Positions 23,011 to 35,299 of a stretch of 64,000 nt of DNA are shown piece by piece (position 1 is the stretch's first letter; every line of letters begins with the position of its first letter). A program made the position numbers and the translations under genes. The notes beneath the pieces were generated by a model. That model did not search any database. It saw only the letters and a program-made list of their open reading frames with translations, and was not told the DNA's origin. The stretch comes from Sciurus carolinensis (taxonomy: Eukaryota > Chordata > Mammalia > Rodentia > Sciuridae), in NCBI RefSeq assembly GCF_902686445.1, contig NC_062213.1:8305241-8369240 (forward strand), written 5' to 3'.

Positions 23011-23766
23011 GAGATCTACCCCTGAAGTACAGGATCTTTCTTGACCTTTTTCTTACCTCTAGGCTGAATCAGTCACCGATTTAATGCCTGGGTCTGTGAC
23101 CCAGCCACTCACCGCCACAACCTCTTATCCAAAAATTGTTAAGCATACTTTCCTTCAAGTCACCATTTAAAAGGAAATGTTTAAGTGGATGGACAGAACA
23201 GTTATTAGAAGTGTCTTTCATAAGTCAACATTCAATAGGTGAGCTGGGAATCTTTCCAGTTGGAACTATTTCTCTAGCATGTTCAAAAAATAACATGAGA
23301 TCCTAGATTCTGGAACTTCGCCTTCACATTCTAATTTCTCATTGCCACATCTGTGTATGCACCTCACTATGCATGGGATTTTCAGAAATCAAGCCTCACC
23401 TGGAATTCTGCAAGGAATGTATGCCCTTACCCTGAGAAGTCAAGGAATACATGGCTGTGGTCATTAGAGTTTCAAACAGTTTCAAATAAATAATTACTTG
23501 TGTAAAATTTTACATAAGTATTACATTGTTTCTGGCTTCTAGTTTTTATCAAATTATCAAATGAGATCATAACTCTCCTGGGAGGCTACCACACCTACTG
23601 TAGAGTGAGACTAGAAGTAGAATAAGAATCTAAAGAACGCCAATGTTCAAGAGACCGGTGAAACAGGACCCCAGAGAGGCTCAGGGACCAGGCACAGATA
23701 CAGTGCCAGAGAAACCAATTCCTTGTTACTTGGGGCTTTTTGTTTTTGTTTTTGTTTTTGTTTTTT

Positions 23767-23779
23767 GGTGTGTGTGTGT

Positions 23780-23811
<32 letters not shown>

Positions 23812-23812
23812 A
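23767..23812. repeat. (GT)n microsatellite after (GTTTTT)n
   Basis: A GTTTTT hexamer array (about 23740-23766) runs into 46 bases of TG repeat with one 'tat' interruption. Confidence 0.95.
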
Positions 23813-25190
23813 TTTGGTAAATCTGGACATTCTCTGCACTCCTTTATGATTCCTTGGAAATGATCAAATTTGCAAATACAGTTTATGTCTGTAAATATGA
23901 ATTTAAAGTAGTTTCTTCTTTGTCATTTCCTTCTTACCTTGCACTTCAGTTTCTTTTTTCTTTTGTCCTTATACTTCCCAGATTAAGATCATTCTTCTAG
24001 TTAAAACCAACAACAACAAAAAACTGACTCAAGGTAGAGTAAAACAGTTCTTTAGGATATCTCTTGATAATCTTGTCCAAAGAATATAACTTGCCTATTG
24101 GTTTTATTTTAGTTGAGGATATATTTTTAAATCATTTTATTTTCCTTAACACTCTGGCAAGTCTCTATTTTTCTTTAAACTTTATTGATATGTGTTACAT
24201 GGTAAACTGCACGTATTTAATAGTGTGCAATTGAATATGCTTTGGCATATATACATGCCCACGAACCACGATCAAGATACTGGACAAATACAGTCACAAG
24301 CAAAAGTTTTCTAGTCCTCCTTGGTGATCCTCCCTTGTGTTCCACGGGCAACCACTATTTTCTTCACTTTATATTTGTTTGCATGTCTTAGAATATAGTA
24401 TGTACCATTATTTTGATCTGACTTCTTTCACTTGGCATGATTAGTTTGATATTTATTCTTATTGGAGCATGTAGTGATAGTTTCTTCTTTTATTGCTAAG
24501 TAGTATTCAGTTGTAAGGATATACCCCAGTTTGTATATCCATTCACCTACTGATAGACACCTGTTGGGTTGTTTCTCATTTTGGGCTTTTAAAAGTAGAC
24601 CTCCATGTACATGTCTTTGTGTGAATGTATGCTTTTCATTTCTCTTGGTTATATACCTAGGAGTGGAATGAATGAATCATGATGGTATATGTTTAAATCC
24701 TTCAGAAACTGCCAGACTGTTTTCCAAAGTGGTTGTGCCATTTTACATTTCTAACAGCATTATTCTGACTCTTGTTATAGTCCTTTTTAATTATTGCCAT
24801 TCTAATTGTTGTACATTGGTATCTCATTTTGTTTTTAATTTCCCTGATGACTCCTGATGTTTAGCATGTTTTCATGTGTTTTTTTTTTTTTTTTTTTGCC
24901 ATCCCTTTGTCTTTTGTGAAGTTTCTATTCCAATCTTTTACTCATTTTTAAAAATTTTAGTTGGTATCTTACCAAGTTTTGAGGGTTTTTTATGTATTTT
25001 GGATAAAAATTCTTCATCAGATTTATGAATTGCAAATCTGTTTTTCCCAGTCTGGGTTGTCTCCTCATTCTCCAGCAGTGTGTTATGAAGAGCAACAGTT
25101 TTAATCTTGATGATAACTAATTTATCGACTTACTCTTTTATGGGTCATTATGCTTTTGGTATTATATCTCAAGTTTTTTTTCTTTTTTTA

Positions 25191-25407
25191 GAGCCAGGCA
25201 TGGGGTGCATGCCCAAAGACCCAGCTTCAGGAGGCTAGAACAGGAGGATTGCAAGTCTGAGGCCAGCCCCTGGGTGACTTAGGAAGCCCTGTCTGAAAGA
25301 AGTGAGGTGGGGCTGGGGATGTTGCTCAGTGGTAGGGCCCTTGCCTAACATGCATGAAGCCCTGGGTTTGAACCCTGGCACTACAAAAAGCAAACAAACA
25401 AAAAGCA
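25191..25407 (+). mobile_element. Dimeric B1-dID SINE inside an old L1
   Basis: The left half begins GAGCCAGGCATGG and is a diverged B1 ('caggaggctagaacaggagg'). The right half is ID-like ('ggggctggggatgttgctca', 'cttgcctaacatgcatg', 'gggtttgaaccctgg') with an A-rich tail. It interrupts the antisense L1M. Confidence 0.9.
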
Positions 25408-26018
25408 CAATTTTTCCCCCTAATTGAAGGTCACTAAAGTTTTCTCTAAGTAGTTGTTATAGTTTTTGATTTTTTATGTAGGTCATTGATCCATTTTATG
25501 CTAAATTGTGTATACAGCAAAACTTTTTTATATAGAAAAAATATTTTCTATTACAGTACCATCTGCCATTTGATGAAAAATTATTCTTTTTCCATTGAAT
25601 TGCCTTTGCACCTTTGTCAAAATCGTTGTCTGTAGATGTACTATTTTTGAATTCTGCTCCATTGATGTATTTGTTGATCTTGATTCAAGTACTACACTGT
25701 TGATGATTGACACTTTATAACGAGTTCTGAAATCATGTAGTGAATTAGTCTTCCAGTTTTGTTTTTTCTTAAAATTCACAGTCTAGATCCTTTCCATTTT
25801 CTTTTGAATTTTAGAATAAATCAATTTTTAAAAAAACCTACTGAGGATACAAATTCATTGAATTTGTAGGTCAATTTGAAAAGAATTGACATCTTTAAAA
25901 TATTGAGTTTCTGACTCATGAATGTGATATAGACTCTATTTAGATCTTTTTAAATTTTTCTCAATAGTGTTTGATGAATTTTAGGATACAAATCTTTTAA
26001 TTTTGTCACACATATACC

Positions 26019-26413
26019 TGTGGCAGCAGGGTTCTCTAGAGCAACAGAACCAAGATTGTGTATGTGGTATGTGTGGAAAGAGGGGCAAGTAAGGGGTTGG
26101 GGAAGACACTGGTTTCAAGGAGACTGTTTCATGTGATTATGGTGGCTGTCAAGTCCAAAATTCCCAAGATTGGCAGGCAGGCTGGAACCTTAGCATTTCT
26201 TCTTTCCTGGGAAACCTCAGAGTTTTGCTCTTCAGGCCTTTAGTTGATTAGATGAGGCCCATTCATGTGATAGAGCAAAGCTCCTTTATTTAATGTCAGT
26301 GGAATGTTAATCACATCTACAAAATACCTCACAGCAACATCTAGATTAGTGTTTGAGTAAACAGCTGGACTCCATAGTTTAGTCAAATTTGTTACATTAA
26401 ATTGACTATCACA
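26019..26413 (-). mobile_element. ERVL LTR (MLT2-like)
   Basis: TG...CA ends with 'agggttctctagagcaacag', 'ggctgtcaagtccaaaatt', 'gattagatgaggcccattc', 'aatgttaatcacatctac' and 'gactatcaca' at the right end correspond to the antisense of an MLT2-type LTR. A sense-strand relative is at 53012-53563. Possible target duplications (atacc / gtccc) match at only three of five bases. Confidence 0.7.
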
Positions 26414-26829
26414 GTCCCTATTGAATCTTTTAATGGTACTTTAAAATGTACTTTTAACTTCAGTTTTCTTAAACTGTAGCCTTATATTTTTTTCTCTTCA
26501 TTCTAAATTAGGATTACGCACTTTTTCCTTATGTTCTTTAAAAATGAGGTTTTTTTTTTTTAAGAAACATCCTAATATTATTTAGCTTGTCACTTTTTCT
26601 TGTTCATTGGATCATCTGACAGAAATGACATTTTCATTTAAGACTCTTGTCTCATCTTGTTAGAGCCATATTTCCTATTTTCTTTCCATCATGAGATTAT
26701 AATCTTAAATATTTTATCATTAAAAATGTAGGTGATTTTGAGTTGAAAACCTAGATAATTTGTGAATGGATATGTTGTTACTCAAAAAGGAAATATGAAA
26801 AAAAGATTTAAGTTCATATTGTAGGTATC

Positions 26830-26965
26830 ACTTTTATGCTCATCATAGTCTTTGGCCCAATAATGTAATTTTTTTGAGCCTCAGTTCCTCATTTATAAAA
26901 CAGGAATCTCCATTTCATGAATATCATGCAATCAGTTGAGATGCTTACTGTAAAGATCCTGGAAT
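26830..26965 (+). repeat. MIR SINE relic, weak
   Basis: 'gagcctcagttcctcattta', 'taaaacaggaatct' and 'atagtgagtgctattta' follow the MIR core and tail. Confidence 0.6.
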
Positions 26966-27012
26966 AGTGAGTGCTATTTAACAGATTTAGCTTCCATTAC
27001 AGTTACTGTTTT

Positions 27013-27480
27013 GTTCAACAGATGCTGAACACTTACTGCATGCCACATTCTGTTCCATTCTGAAGTTACAGGAGTAAAAATGTCAGCCAAGCTCCCTGCC
27101 CTCACATAGCTTCCACCCTGGTACGTGTTGACAGGTACCAGATAGTAAACAAGGAAAGGAATAAACAAACTAGATAATTTGTAATTGTAATAAGAAGTAT
27201 GTGGAAGATGAAAGAGGGAGATTGTTATTCACTGGGGTGAGAGCCAACTTGAGAGCAGGCAAGAGAGGCGGTGACATGTGAGTAGAAACAGCCCAAGACT
27301 TGAAGGAACCAGGCATGTGAAGACCCATGTGGCAGTGGGGAGAGGGAGCGCAGAGCCTCTAAAGTGGGGAAAATTAGTCAAATTAGAGATGTGGGTGGAG
27401 AGGGGTGATTCAGAGGGCAACTAGGACAGACTCCTAAGCCACAATAAGGAGAAGTGGATTTCATTCTGAGTGGGGGGCAG
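27013..27480. repeat. Long copy of an ancient L2/MIR-class repeat
   Basis: The order 'gaacacttactgcatgcca', 'ccctgccctcacatagcttc', 'agtaaacaaggaaaggaat', 'gaagacccatgtggcagtg' and 'gtggatttcattctgagtg' extends over about 470 bases and corresponds to the longer version of the fragments at 733-865 and 7679-8150. Confidence 0.5.
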
Positions 27481-27684
27481 GGGGATACTGGGGGGTTTTA
27501 AGAAAGATGGACTTTTGGAAATATGAACCTAGGGGTGAGACAGACATCTGCAAGCTTATATGATTTAGCAAATTGGATTTCTAGTTGCCCAAGAAACATT
27601 ACAGTCAATGACTTCATTTCCCTGATATTAAAATCCCAGTTAGACTCTAGTAAAGCCAAGTCTAGGCTATCTAGAACAAAGACT

Positions 27685-28935
27685 TTTTTTTTTATTAAAA
27701 TATTTTTTATTTTTACAGACATTTTGATTCATTATACACAAATGGGGTACAACTTTTCATTTCTATGGTTGTGCACAATGTAGATTCACACCATTCATTT
27801 AATCTTACATATATATAGGGTAATACTGTGTTTCATTCTACTGTTTTTCCATCCCCACCCCCTCCCACCCCTTTTTTCTCTGCACCATCCAAAGTTATTT
27901 CATTCTTCTCTTCCCCCCATCACCCTCCCCCCCCCCCTTATATATTGTCGTGCACTTATCAGAGAAAACATTTGGCCTTTGGTTTTTTGGGTTTGGCCTA
28001 TTTCACTTAGCATGATATTTTCCCACTCTATCCATTTACCAGCAAATGCCATAATTTTATTCTTTTAGACTGAGTAATATTCCATTGTGTATATATACCA
28101 CAGTTTCTTTATCCATTCATCAACTGAAGGGCCTCTGAGTTGGTTCCACAATCTAGCTATTGTGATTGAGCTGCTATAAACATTGATGTGGCTGCGTCAG
28201 TGTAGTATGCTGATTTTAGGTCCTTTGGGTATAAATCGAGGAGTGGAATAGCTGGGTCAAATGATGGGTCCATCCAATACTGCTTTCCAGAGTGACTGCA
28301 CCAGTTTGCAACTGCAGCAACAATGTATGAGTGTACCTTTTTCCCCACATCCACACCAACACTTTTTATTGCTTGTGTTCTTGATACTAGCCATTCTAAT
28401 TAGAGTTAGATGAAATCTTAGGGTGGTTTTGATTTCTCTAATTCTCTTAATTACTATAGATGATGAGCACTTTTTCATATATTTGTTGATCACCTGTATA
28501 TCTTCTAGGAATTGTCTGCCCAGTTCCTTAGCTCATTTATTGATTGGGTTCTTTGTATTTTTGGTGTAAAGTTTTTTAAGTTCTTTGTAAATTTTGGAGA
28601 TTAGTGCTCTGTCTGAAGCCTGTGTGGAAAAGATTTTCTCCCACTCTGTAGGCTCTCTTTTCACATTATTGATTGTTCCTTTGCTAAGAAAAAACTTTCA
28701 GTTTGAATCCATCCCATTTATTGATTCTTGCTTTTATTTCTTGTGATCTGGGGGTTTTGTTAAGGAAGTCTGGTCCTAAGCCGACATGATGAAGATTCAG
28801 GCCTACTTTTTCTTCTGTTTGGTGCAGGGTCTCGGGTCTAATTCCTAGATCCTTGATCCATTTTGAGCTGAGTCTCTGTTGCTTGTTTATTCTACACCTG
28901 TCAGACAGCCCCTCCTTTGGTATAGAGATAGACAA
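27685..28935 (-). mobile_element. L1 retrotransposon 3' half (ORF2 end and 3' UTR)
   Basis: Reading leftward from 28935 the minus strand encodes the ORF2 C-terminal region in three broken frames. Frame one (28684-28950) contains KWIKDLG, NKTP and EIKARINKWD. The next (28257-28493) has the Cys/His motif CWCGCGEKGTLIHCCC followed by LVQSLW. The last (28157-28354) has PAIPLLDLYPKDLKS and MFIAAQ. The 3' UTR follows, ending in an A-tail (T-run at 27684-27693). Frameshifts separate all three, so no functional ORF2p is possible. It is 5'-truncated and is better preserved than the L1M at 24165-26450, so it is a younger insertion. Confidence 0.93.
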
Positions 28936-29270
28936 GTAAACAGTTGCCATGTGAGTCCAAGGGCACGATAAAGGTGGCTCAGTGTGCTGTGGGAGTACGT
29001 GGTAGTGTGTCTGCCAGTGGCTCTCAGGTTAGAGTCTGTTTACCTATAGAGTTGGATGTGTTTGGCCTTTCATTTCAGTTTAGTTGCTGTTATATCACCT
29101 TGGCCTTTGCTATGCTTTCTTGCCTCCCAGCCATAGCCCTAAGACTAAACATAAGCCAGTTAGGCGGCTATGTGTCATGCCTTGTGGGTTAACCTGCATC
29201 TGACCAGTAATACCTGTCCTGATAGCCATCATAAATGGCACCATGTCTTATTTTACATAGAAACCCAGCT
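28936..29270. other. Unassigned segment between L1 and ID element
   Basis: About 335 bases of moderate GC with no recognised family. Open frames of 80-82 codons exist on the + strand but without homology I can name. It could be a fragment of an LTR or internal ERV sequence. Confidence 0.35.
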
Positions 29271-29272
29271 AG

Positions 29273-29345
29273 AGGGCCAGGGATGTAGCTCAATGGTAGA
29301 GCACTTGCCTAGCATGTGCAAGGCCCTGGGGTTTACTCCCCTCTG
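29273..29345 (+). mobile_element. ID-type SINE monomer
   Basis: 'gggccagggatgtagctcaa', 'tggtagagcacttgcctagc' and 'caaggccctggggttta' give a well-preserved ID body. The usual A-tail is replaced by a GGGA-rich stretch. Confidence 0.88.
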
Positions 29346-30715
29346 TAGAAGGGAGGGAAGGGGAGAGAGGAAGGACCAATTGAAGAATAGTTGGAAGTAC
29401 TCCACATTTTGAAAGGTAACCGAAGAAGTGAACTTTTTGTTTATTAATTTTGGCTTGTTTTCCTTTTACTGTTATTTACTTTTGTGGTGTGCCTAAAAGA
29501 ACTAGCACATGAAGTTCATGGTTGATAGTATAATATAGTTAGAATCTGGAGGCACAATTCAGAGCAAGGTAAATAGAGTAGTGCTGCTATAATTATGGAG
29601 AAAGGGTGGTTTCCTTTTAAGCCTTTCTCTTTGGTGAGCTTACCATTTTCTGTAAAACCCAAACATTATCCCTTCGGCAGGTATGTTTTATTTTTGCTCT
29701 CGATACTAGTGTTATAAAGTTGGATTTAAAAGGAAAGATAACTTTTTGTGTCCCACACAGAGACTGTTCATATTTTATTTTTGTCAGACTTGTTTCCATA
29801 CCCTTGGGCCTGTCTTGCTTAAAAGATAAGATCCTTTATCTACAAAAGACTCTGAAACATGTATGCATCCATGAGACCAAAATTTGTAAATATGGTACAC
29901 ACTTTTGAGAATATTATTTGATTGTTGTCAACTGTTACATTTGCACATAATATTAGATGACAGTCTAATGTAGTAGGTGATCTGACATTATCCTTTCCTT
30001 GTGTCATATGAGGATAAAGCTGTTTATCTTCCTCATCCATCTCCTAGGCATTATGAAAAAGAGAACTAGAATTGTAGAAGTTTGAACTGAGAAAATTGAA
30101 CTCAAGTTAGTAGCCCAAAATATGACAAAACCAAAGTATGTCTGAATAACCATCCCCACCTTTATTTTGTTCAAATTGAGGAACTGACCTATGGAAGATT
30201 TTCTGTGAAAGGGTGATAAGCTATCTACAAGGAACGGCCCTATTCTAGCAGTACTAAGCATGGAACTGTTCGTCCTCCGAACACCCCTTGGCAATGCTAC
30301 TTGTCCTCCTCAGCTAATGGCATAGCACAGCTCTGACAGCAGCCTCCAGAGGTGGACTTCTGGGTGCAAGTCCAGTCCACCAGGAGCTGTGCCACCCTGC
30401 GCACACTGCTCTCTTTTACAAAGAGAGTTTCATACTAGGACCCTCCTCCCATCCCTTGGGTCGTGTGTCAGAGGGATTGGGTGAGTGCATACATGCAAAT
30501 CACTTCGAGCCCTGCCTCAAACATAGTGAGCCCTGTGTACATGTTAGTGTCCTTTTTGCTATTGCGTATCTATAATACATTTTAAGTGGCTGGTTTTAGT
30601 CGTAAAGTTTTCATACAGAATTTGACATTTGAACTGGACCTTGAGGAATAAACAGGATTGATAAAAGTGAGATGTAAAGAATGGAAAATGGTAAAAGCCC
30701 TGGTAAACTTTCCAT
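29346..30715. other. Intron, little identified
   Basis: A MIR tail-like piece lies at about 30470-30545 ('aatcacttcgagccctgcc', 'catagtgagccctgtg') and a fragment of the old L2/MIR-class repeat at about 30615-30700. No exon was recognised. Confidence 0.4.
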
Positions 30716-30719
30716 TTAT

Positions 30720-30930
30720 TGCACACTAGCTAGGTACCTATCTCTGAGTTTGTTACTTAATGAAGAGTACATTATCTTATTCAATCCTAACAATAATCCT
30801 ACAAGACAGGTATTTTAAATATCATTTTACAGATGGGAAAGTCACCATAGAAAAATGAAGTTACTTGCCCAAAGTCACAGAATTAAATGTTTGGCCTAGT
30901 TCTGTCAAACTAAAGCCTGGGTTCTTAATT
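30720..30930 (-). repeat. MIR SINE relic
   Basis: Antisense MIR: 'cctacaagacaggtatttt', 'cattttacagatgggaaag', 'ttgcccaaagtcacagaat' and 'aagcctgggttctta'. Confidence 0.8.
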
Positions 30931-31901
30931 ACTATCTAATCCTGCCTTCCTAGGAGTAGCCTATCAGAAGGTCATTCCAAAAAAACCTTTAAAAGGACAA
31001 ATGCTCTGAGGTTGGAGTTCAAAACATTAAGAGAATTATAATAATAAGGCTTCATACGTTCACGTTGTCACTGTGAGTGACTCCGAATACTGGGTTTGCT
31101 GGTACTTTTGAAAGGTTGAAGAGAAACATGGGCCTATCCTCGCTAAACACTTGGTTCCCGTGCTTCTCTCATTGTGGAAGTACTTGTCTTTTCTGAACTA
31201 GGAATGACGGTATTTTGGTTATTGGTGTTTTTATTTATTTTTTATTAGAAATTATGCGAATTTCCCGAGTGGTTCCTTGGGTTGACTGCTGTTTGGAATC
31301 TCTGCAGCTGCCTACATCAGAGAGCTGTCTGTAGCCCTGCTTCCCCATGTTCAGGGTGCATGCTTTCATGTTTGTGAGATCTGTTTGGAATATAATTAGG
31401 TGATCTTAATTCTGCTACTGCTTATTCCTTCCATCTTCTGGCTACCTACCATCTCTATTTGGAAACTTTTAGAGAATTTGTAATTCCATACTCATACGTT
31501 TTCCTTTCAAAAATCTCACTGGTTTTATTAAGACTTAAACTGTAAATGTTTCTGTGCCCACGTTCTGTCTTTCATTCATTAGATAATTCTTGGTTTTCCC
31601 CCCTCTATATTTGTATTGCTATTCTTTACTATTTAAAACTCTTCTTTTAAGAAGATGTAGCCAGTAACTCAAGTGTTAGCCTTGCTTCAGACTTTATCAA
31701 ACTGGAATCAGATTTAAATGAACTGGAATCATGGTAACTAAGATCTTCCTCTAGAATTTATATTATTCCCTTCACTTTTAAGAAGAAAGAACATTATATG
31801 GAAACAAAAAACATTTAACACTGGTACACAGACTTTAAGAAATTACGAACTTTTTTACCTTTAAGGAAATCTTAGTTCTGTAATTTTATTTAATCACCCA
31901 C

Positions 31902-32264
31902 TGTGTTAGTCAGCTTTTTATTACTATAACAAGTACTTGAGTTAATTAACTTACAAAGAGAAAAGTTTCTTTTGACTTAGTCTGTTAGAGGTTTCAGTCT
32001 GTGGTCAGTTGGTCCTGTTGTTTTGGGCCTATGGCAAGAAGCAGGAAGCAAAGCAAAACTTTGTGCCTCATGGCCAGGGAGCAATAGAAGAAAAAGAAGG
32101 AGCTGGGGTCCCACTATCCCCTTCAAAGGCATGACCCCATATGACCTGAAGACCTCCCTCCAGGCCCCACCTCTTAAAGGTTCCGCCACCTCCCCGCAGC
32201 ACCATTGGGAACAGGCCTTCAGTACATGGGCCCTCGGGGGGCATTCCAGATCCAGACCGTAGCA
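31902..32264 (-). mobile_element. MaLR-type solo LTR
   Basis: Starts TGTGTTAGTCAGC and ends GACCGTAGCA, the antisense of a MaLR LTR. Inside are 'aggccccacctcttaaagg', 'gcattccagatccagacc' and the antisense polyadenylation region near 31955. Open frames of up to 130 codons cross it and are repeat-derived, not genes. No 5-bp duplication was found. Confidence 0.75.
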
Positions 32265-32479
32265 CTTGATCATCATTGTGAAACAGGCCTTCATGGTCTG
32301 CACTGTCACAATACCTTAGAGCCAGTGGCTTATCCTCATCTGTGTCACCAGCAGTCTTCTCTGTCTTAAACAATGATCTCATCTTACTGTTTCGAGTCTT
32401 AAAACTCTCCACACGTTCTTCATTGTTCATAGTAGTCTCTAAGTTGCTAATATAGTTCATCCAACTTTACATGCCTTTT

Positions 32480-32575
32480 TTAGACTTGTAAGTTCCATGA
32501 AAATAGGTACCTTATCTGTTTATTCACCATTCCATCCCAATACCTAGAACAATGACTGGAATAGCTGCTTACTCC
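32480..32575 (+). repeat. L2 LINE 3' tail
   Basis: 'gacttgtaagttccatgaaa', 'taggtaccttatctg' and 'cccaatacctagaacaatg' follow the L2 3' end order. Confidence 0.6.
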
Positions 32576-33249
32576 AGGGCTTCCCAAAAGGCGTGTCCCC
32601 TAGCAGTTTACAGGTGTGTTGAGAGGTTTTGATTGATGTCTTCCACCTTTGGTATGGCCACACAGGACAGGGCTCATGGTCTAGGGATCCATTAAAAGTA
32701 ATCAGAGCCAAAGTTGTCATAATGATGGTGGTATGCCAAGCAGTGACAAGAAGATGCTATGCCACCTGGATATCTACTTTGTCAGCCCATTTCAGAATAT
32801 GTCTTTGCTCACTGTGGATGAGACTCTGTTGTTGCTGGGGATTGGTGTTCCAGGTGCCTGAGGAGCTGGAAGCAGTAGGGCTTCCTGACTCCAGGCAGAA
32901 GTCTTAACTGTCTACTTAGGTTGCATACATTTGGTACATTTATACCTAATGTTTCCAGTTAGTGGCATTTACGTTAGCTCTAGGCTTCACAGTGTGTATG
33001 GTTGATGTGCAGCTATTTTTAAATAATTTCATCTGGTATGAACCTGATTGGAAAATGTACACATGGCTTTAATACCTATTCATGTTATCTTAAGAACTTT
33101 TTATGTTACTTGCAAATGAAAAAGATTTTAGATGTTTAAATATAATTTTAACATAACTATTTGAATGAAAGTTTTTTACTTGCATAAATAAAGCATGAGT
33201 TTTGCCTATACCTTTATTTACAAAGCAGTTTATTATGATATTTATTCTT

Positions 33250-33377
33250 TTTTTAAATATTTTTTAGATGTTGATGGACCTTTATTTTATTATTTATATG
33301 TGGTGCTGAGAATCAAACCCAGGGCCTCACACATACTAGGCAAGCACTCTACCACTGAGCCATAACCCCAGCTCCAA
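33250..33377 (-). mobile_element. ID-type SINE with intact target duplication
   Basis: The minus-strand copy shows 'ggggttatggctcagtggta', 'gagtgcttgcctagtatg' and 'ggtttgattctcagcacc'. It is bracketed by a perfect 13-bp duplication GATATTTATTCTT at 33237-33249 and 33378-33390, which fixes the insertion and shows L1-mediated retroposition. Confidence 0.92.
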
Positions 33378-33839
33378 GATATTTATTCTTAAATTAATTT
33401 TTAATACCACTATATTCATAATTTATTGGAGGAATTTATAGGAACTCTGGATTATGTTATAAAATTAAAAACATGATTGAAGCCAACTTTATCCTTTAAA
33501 ACTTAAGCTTTTTAAGATTTTAACTGAAAATTAAATAGGCGGACGGTGGTGTTTCTAATAAAGATGATCACGACATCATCACTATAGATGGATGCAATTG
33601 GCTTATTTGGCACAAATGAGGCCAGCATCCTTGATTCCCCTGCATTGGGTGGGTTAATTCCCTCCCAAATACAACTTTGTAACTCCCTTCTATTCACACA
33701 GAATGAGTCCCTCCTGGTTGTCAGGTCATTCAGATGCAGACTTTTGCTTTCAAGGAAAGGTTTTCAAGAAAGTATTGAATATAAACCTTTTAACATCTAT
33801 GTACTTGACTATAGTAAAGTAATATAACATTTTTACTAT

Positions 33840-34010
33840 ATCACAAGTGCTCTTTTATACCACATAATTTTATTTAGTCTTTACAACCAGTATGTGAGAC
33901 TTTTCTTCCATGATACAGGTCTGTCTTGTTTTACAAACTAGGGAACTGATTTGAAGTGGTTGAGTGACTTAACTAAAGGTCATACAGCTAGCATATAAGT
34001 GGAGTGTAAG
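33840..34010 (-). repeat. MIR SINE relic
   Basis: Antisense MIR: 'tttagtctttacaaccagt', 'gttttacaaactagggaac', 'gtgacttaactaaaggtcat' region and 'acagctagcatataagtgg'. Confidence 0.8.
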
Positions 34011-34944
34011 AATTTAAAGGAATGGGTGTGACCTCTTACAGGAAGTGTGAACAGTCTGACTTTAGGAAGGATAAATTAATAGGAAAGTCATTTATCTCTC
34101 ATCTGTAGAAGAGGATTATTCTCAAAGTATAGCCATAAATGAATTTTTGCTAGAAAACCTTGAAAATAGATAACAGATATAAATGGGCTTTTTTTTGTTT
34201 TCTGAGAATTAAACTGCTTTCTAATTGGGTAAGTAATAAGGAGCATGCTTCAGAGCCTGCCACCCACTTGAGGTTAGATGTGTGTTCCCTGTATTATAAA
34301 GGTTCACAATTAAGTTTTCTTAAATCCTTGTTTGCTGACTTATTTTTGTTTATGTATTGAGGCTGAAGTTGGCAATTTTCCTTTAGATATGGATTCTGAA
34401 AATGAAGTGTACTTGTTGAAATGTGGTTTGCATTATACCGATGTATTTATCTGGTGCTTCCCTCCGGGATTATGGGTAATTTACCTGTTTTTGTTTAGTT
34501 TATAGACTATACAAATCACAGAAAGCACTCTAGAATCTACACCAGTTATCAGTTTTGTTTGGGGTGCAGTCTCTAAAGCAGTTTGCAATCTCTGCACACC
34601 CTATTACCTGAAGAAGGAAACTGATTTTTGGTTACTCAAGTGTTGTGAGTCCACAGACTCGCTAGCATATCCTTTCTTAAGTGGTCTTAATACAGCTCTG
34701 TATGTTGCCAGTAACTAGTTTCACCGTAGTCATGACCTAGGATTTTCTATGGTCAGTGTATCAAGAATCTAAAAAACATTGCTTGTTCCCATTCATCTCG
34801 CTATTAGCTTTGGTCAGAAAATTTTGGGGGGAAATTCTGATCTCCCTAAAGTTTACTAAAAAGTATTTGATGGTTTTGCCCAGACCACTCCCCTAACCAC
34901 CTCCCCTCTATGTTTCTTCATATGTGTCTTGGGGGTTGTTTTTT

Positions 34945-35012
34945 GTTTTGGGTGCTGGGGATTGAAGCCAGTGCCTCACGTGCTGGCACATGTACTACAT
35001 GCCTAGCCCCAT
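34945..35012 (-). mobile_element. ID-type SINE fragment
   Basis: Minus-strand 'ggggctaggcatgtagtac', 'gccagcacgtgaggcac' and 'ggcttcaatccccagcacc' mark a diverged ID copy. Confidence 0.8.
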
Positions 35013-35299
35013 CTAGATTTGAAATACTCCTATGCAGATTGTTTTAATTAAGTATATAACAAACCAGTTCTTATGTAAATATATGGTGACTATGTTATAG
35101 GAAGCTAAATTATACATTCTTTGTTCAGAATAGCAATGAAGAAAATATGTAATTACATGAAATGATAAACTAAATTATCTATTAATATTTTCTGGGTTTT
35201 TAATGTTACCTTTGCCCTCCACCCAAAATGGAACATTCCTTTAGTCCATGATATATAATCACTCCATTTTAAGTGAATAGTTTTTTTCTTAGATTTGAT

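Larger units (their letters stand above)
24165..26450 (-). mobile_element. Old L1M element, antisense, interrupted twice
   Basis: Starting with 'aactttattgatatgtgtta' the sequence follows the reverse of an L1M 3' UTR ('cacttggcatgattag', 'cacctgttgggttgtttc', 'atatacctaggagtggaat', 'ttttccaaagtggttgtgcc') and continues into reversed ORF2 ('ttgatccattttatgc', 'attgccttgcacc' region). It is cut by a B1-dID SINE at 25191-25407 and an ERVL LTR at 26019-26413; about 40 bases of L1-like sequence resume after 26414. It is immobile, with many stops and frameshifts. Confidence 0.85.

Noticed and set aside
29273..29345. tRNA gene (A-box and B-box present)
   Set aside because: The A-box and B-box order is that of the ID SINE, with no cloverleaf and with many relatives in the window (40054, 59310, 41298).
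32068..32460. 130-codon minus-strand open frame
   Set aside because: Most of it lies in the MaLR LTR at 31902-32264, and no recognisable protein is encoded.
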